Source of the DNA: CAZFGK01 sp964518635 | Lineage (GTDB): Bacteria > Zixibacteria > MSB-5A5 > GN15 > FEB-12 | Reading direction: 5' to 3' | Length of the DNA stretch: 64,000 nucleotides | Assembly (NCBI GenBank): GCA_964518635.1 | Contig: CAZFGK010000007.1 | Coordinates: 50,245-114,244, forward strand | Part shown: positions 63,484-64,000 of the stretch, piece by piece | How positions within the stretch are numbered: the first letter of the stretch is position 1 | How the letters are laid out: every line of letters begins with the position of its first letter | Program-made: the position numbers and the translations under genes | Notes under the pieces: generated by a model | The model's input: only the letters and a program-made list of their open reading frames with translations | Databases searched by the model: none | What the model was told of the DNA's origin: nothing

Positions 63484-63505
63484 CATCTTCCATCGACTCA
63501 ATACA

Positions 63506-63554
63506 GAAAAAAAAACAACCCCTTCACTCTTGCGAATGAAGGGGTGTTTGTTTT
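63506..63554 (-). terminator. Rho-independent terminator of the rRNA operon
   Basis: On the minus strand a long stem (CACCCCTTCATTC paired with GAGTGAAGGGGTTG, one imperfect position) closes a short gcaa loop and is followed by a T-run (A run at 63507-63515 on the plus strand). It lies directly after the 3' end of the 5S rRNA gene. Confidence 0.92.
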
Positions 63555-63556
63555 AA

Positions 63557-63675
63557 CCCGGCAGCTTTCTACTCTCCCATGCAGTCTCCCACATAGTACC
63601 ATCGACGTTGATCGGCTTAACTACTGTGTTCGGAATGGGAACAGGTGTGACCCGATCGCTATCACCACCGAGAAT
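63557..63675 (-). rRNA. rrf: 5S ribosomal RNA
   Basis: The reverse complement contains the conserved 5S core CACACCTGTTCCCATTCCGAACAC, then GTAGTTAAG and the GGGAGAGTAG segment. The terminal helix CTCGGTG/TGCCGGG can form. The ends are estimated from the helix and may be off by a few bases. Confidence 0.93.
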
Positions 63676-63772
63676 ATCTGTGGCTGATCATAGGTTGAAA
63701 AAAAGAAGAGCTCAACGTGTATCACCCGCCTGGCTGCGCTGCATGTGACAGCGACAGTCTTAGGGAAATTTT

Positions 63773-64000
63773 AACGATTAAGCCAATCGACCGATTAGTA
63801 TCACTCGGCTACACGCCTTACGACGCTTACACCTATGACCTATCCACCTGGTCATCTTCCAGGGGTCTCATGGGAGATCTTATCTTGAAGTGGGCTTGGT
63901 ACTTAGATGCTTTCAGCACTTATCCCTTCCCAACGCAGCTACCCTACGATGCCACTGGCGTGACAATAGGTGCACCGGAGGTTGGTTCAACCTGGTCCTC
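63773..64000 (-). rRNA. rrl: 23S ribosomal RNA, 3' end (partial)
   Basis: The reverse complement ends with ATACTAATCGGTCGATTGGCTTAA, the conserved 3' terminus of 23S rRNA. The sequence upstream matches the familiar domain VI region (TAAGTACCAAGCCCACTTCAAG). The 5' part lies beyond the window. The ~97-base spacer to 5S contains no tRNA. Confidence 0.95.

Larger units (their letters stand above)
63107..63505. other. 400-base gene-free region with REP-like repeats
   Basis: No gene is supported here. It contains two identical 40-base direct repeats, two inverted arms related to them and a degenerate short tandem array (about 63405-63480) built on ttcatgctga. Open frames reported here are repeat-derived. 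The region lies between the GT-C-like gene and the terminator of the rRNA operon. Confidence 0.85.

Noticed and set aside
63466..63687. 73-residue plus-strand frame
   Set aside because: It covers the rRNA terminator and the complement of the 5S gene; not protein coding.

Overview
The window comes from a diderm (outer-membrane) bacterium that I would place in the FCB superphylum, possibly a Zixibacteria-like lineage. This placement is inference. It rests on an LptD-like outer-membrane assembly protein with a Bacteroidetes-style motif, LolA-like and BamD proteins, and a giant secreted protein ending in a type IX secretion (Por) sorting domain of the 'NYPNPFNP' kind. The sequence is a draft scaffold: 100 Ns sit inside rlmB.

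Layout. 1-0.96 kb: a partial DUF72 gene and a small zinc-ribbon gene, leftward. 0.94-6.7 kb: a rightward block of coaE, an aminotransferase, and a peptidoglycan set (NlpC/P60 peptidase, dipeptide epimerase, secreted amidase). 6.7-23.3 kb: a long leftward run rich in envelope biogenesis genes. In transcription order it is MATE transporter, FAH-family protein, AlaX-like editing protein, lptD, hup, ftsK, lolA-like, rimO, lytic transglycosylase, bamD, nadD, polA. 23.4-40.5 kb: a leftward 17-gene aromatic supraoperon in which most genes overlap by 4 bases. In transcription order it is LysN-type aminotransferase, DapF-like, trpE, trpG, trpD, MFS transporter, trpC, trpF, trpB, trpA, argS, DAHP synthase, aroA, aroE, aroK, aroB, aroQ. 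It covers the pathway from DAHP to tryptophan except chorismate synthase; pheA and tyrA are also absent.

40.6-64 kb is more mixed: a NifU/IscU-like scaffold, the T9SS-type secreted protein, tRNA-Phe(GAA), a ROK kinase, an unknown membrane protein coupled to hisS, a WlbA/GnnA-like sugar dehydrogenase, glutamate dehydrogenase, an exported bleomycin-hydrolase-type peptidase, an FAD oxidase, an orphan membrane protein, tRNA-Leu(UAA), an EF-G paralogue, YceI, rlmB, a GT-C-like membrane protein, and finally 5S and partial 23S rRNA on the minus strand. Two intergenic stretches (56.24-56.70 and 63.11-63.51 kb) carry no genes but are packed with inverted repeats.

The observations most worth a second look are these. 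(1) The DapF homologue at the head of the trp operon has both catalytic cysteines replaced by serine (S80, S227). (2) A 135-bp element with a cloverleaf-like set of nested palindromes is present twice beside tRNA-Leu, and all four differences between the copies lie outside the stems. (3) The rlmB N-terminus contains a 48-bp in-frame repeat array, and the assembly gap falls exactly on a repeat register. (4) A strong terminator sits between hup and ftsK, directly against the ftsK translation start.
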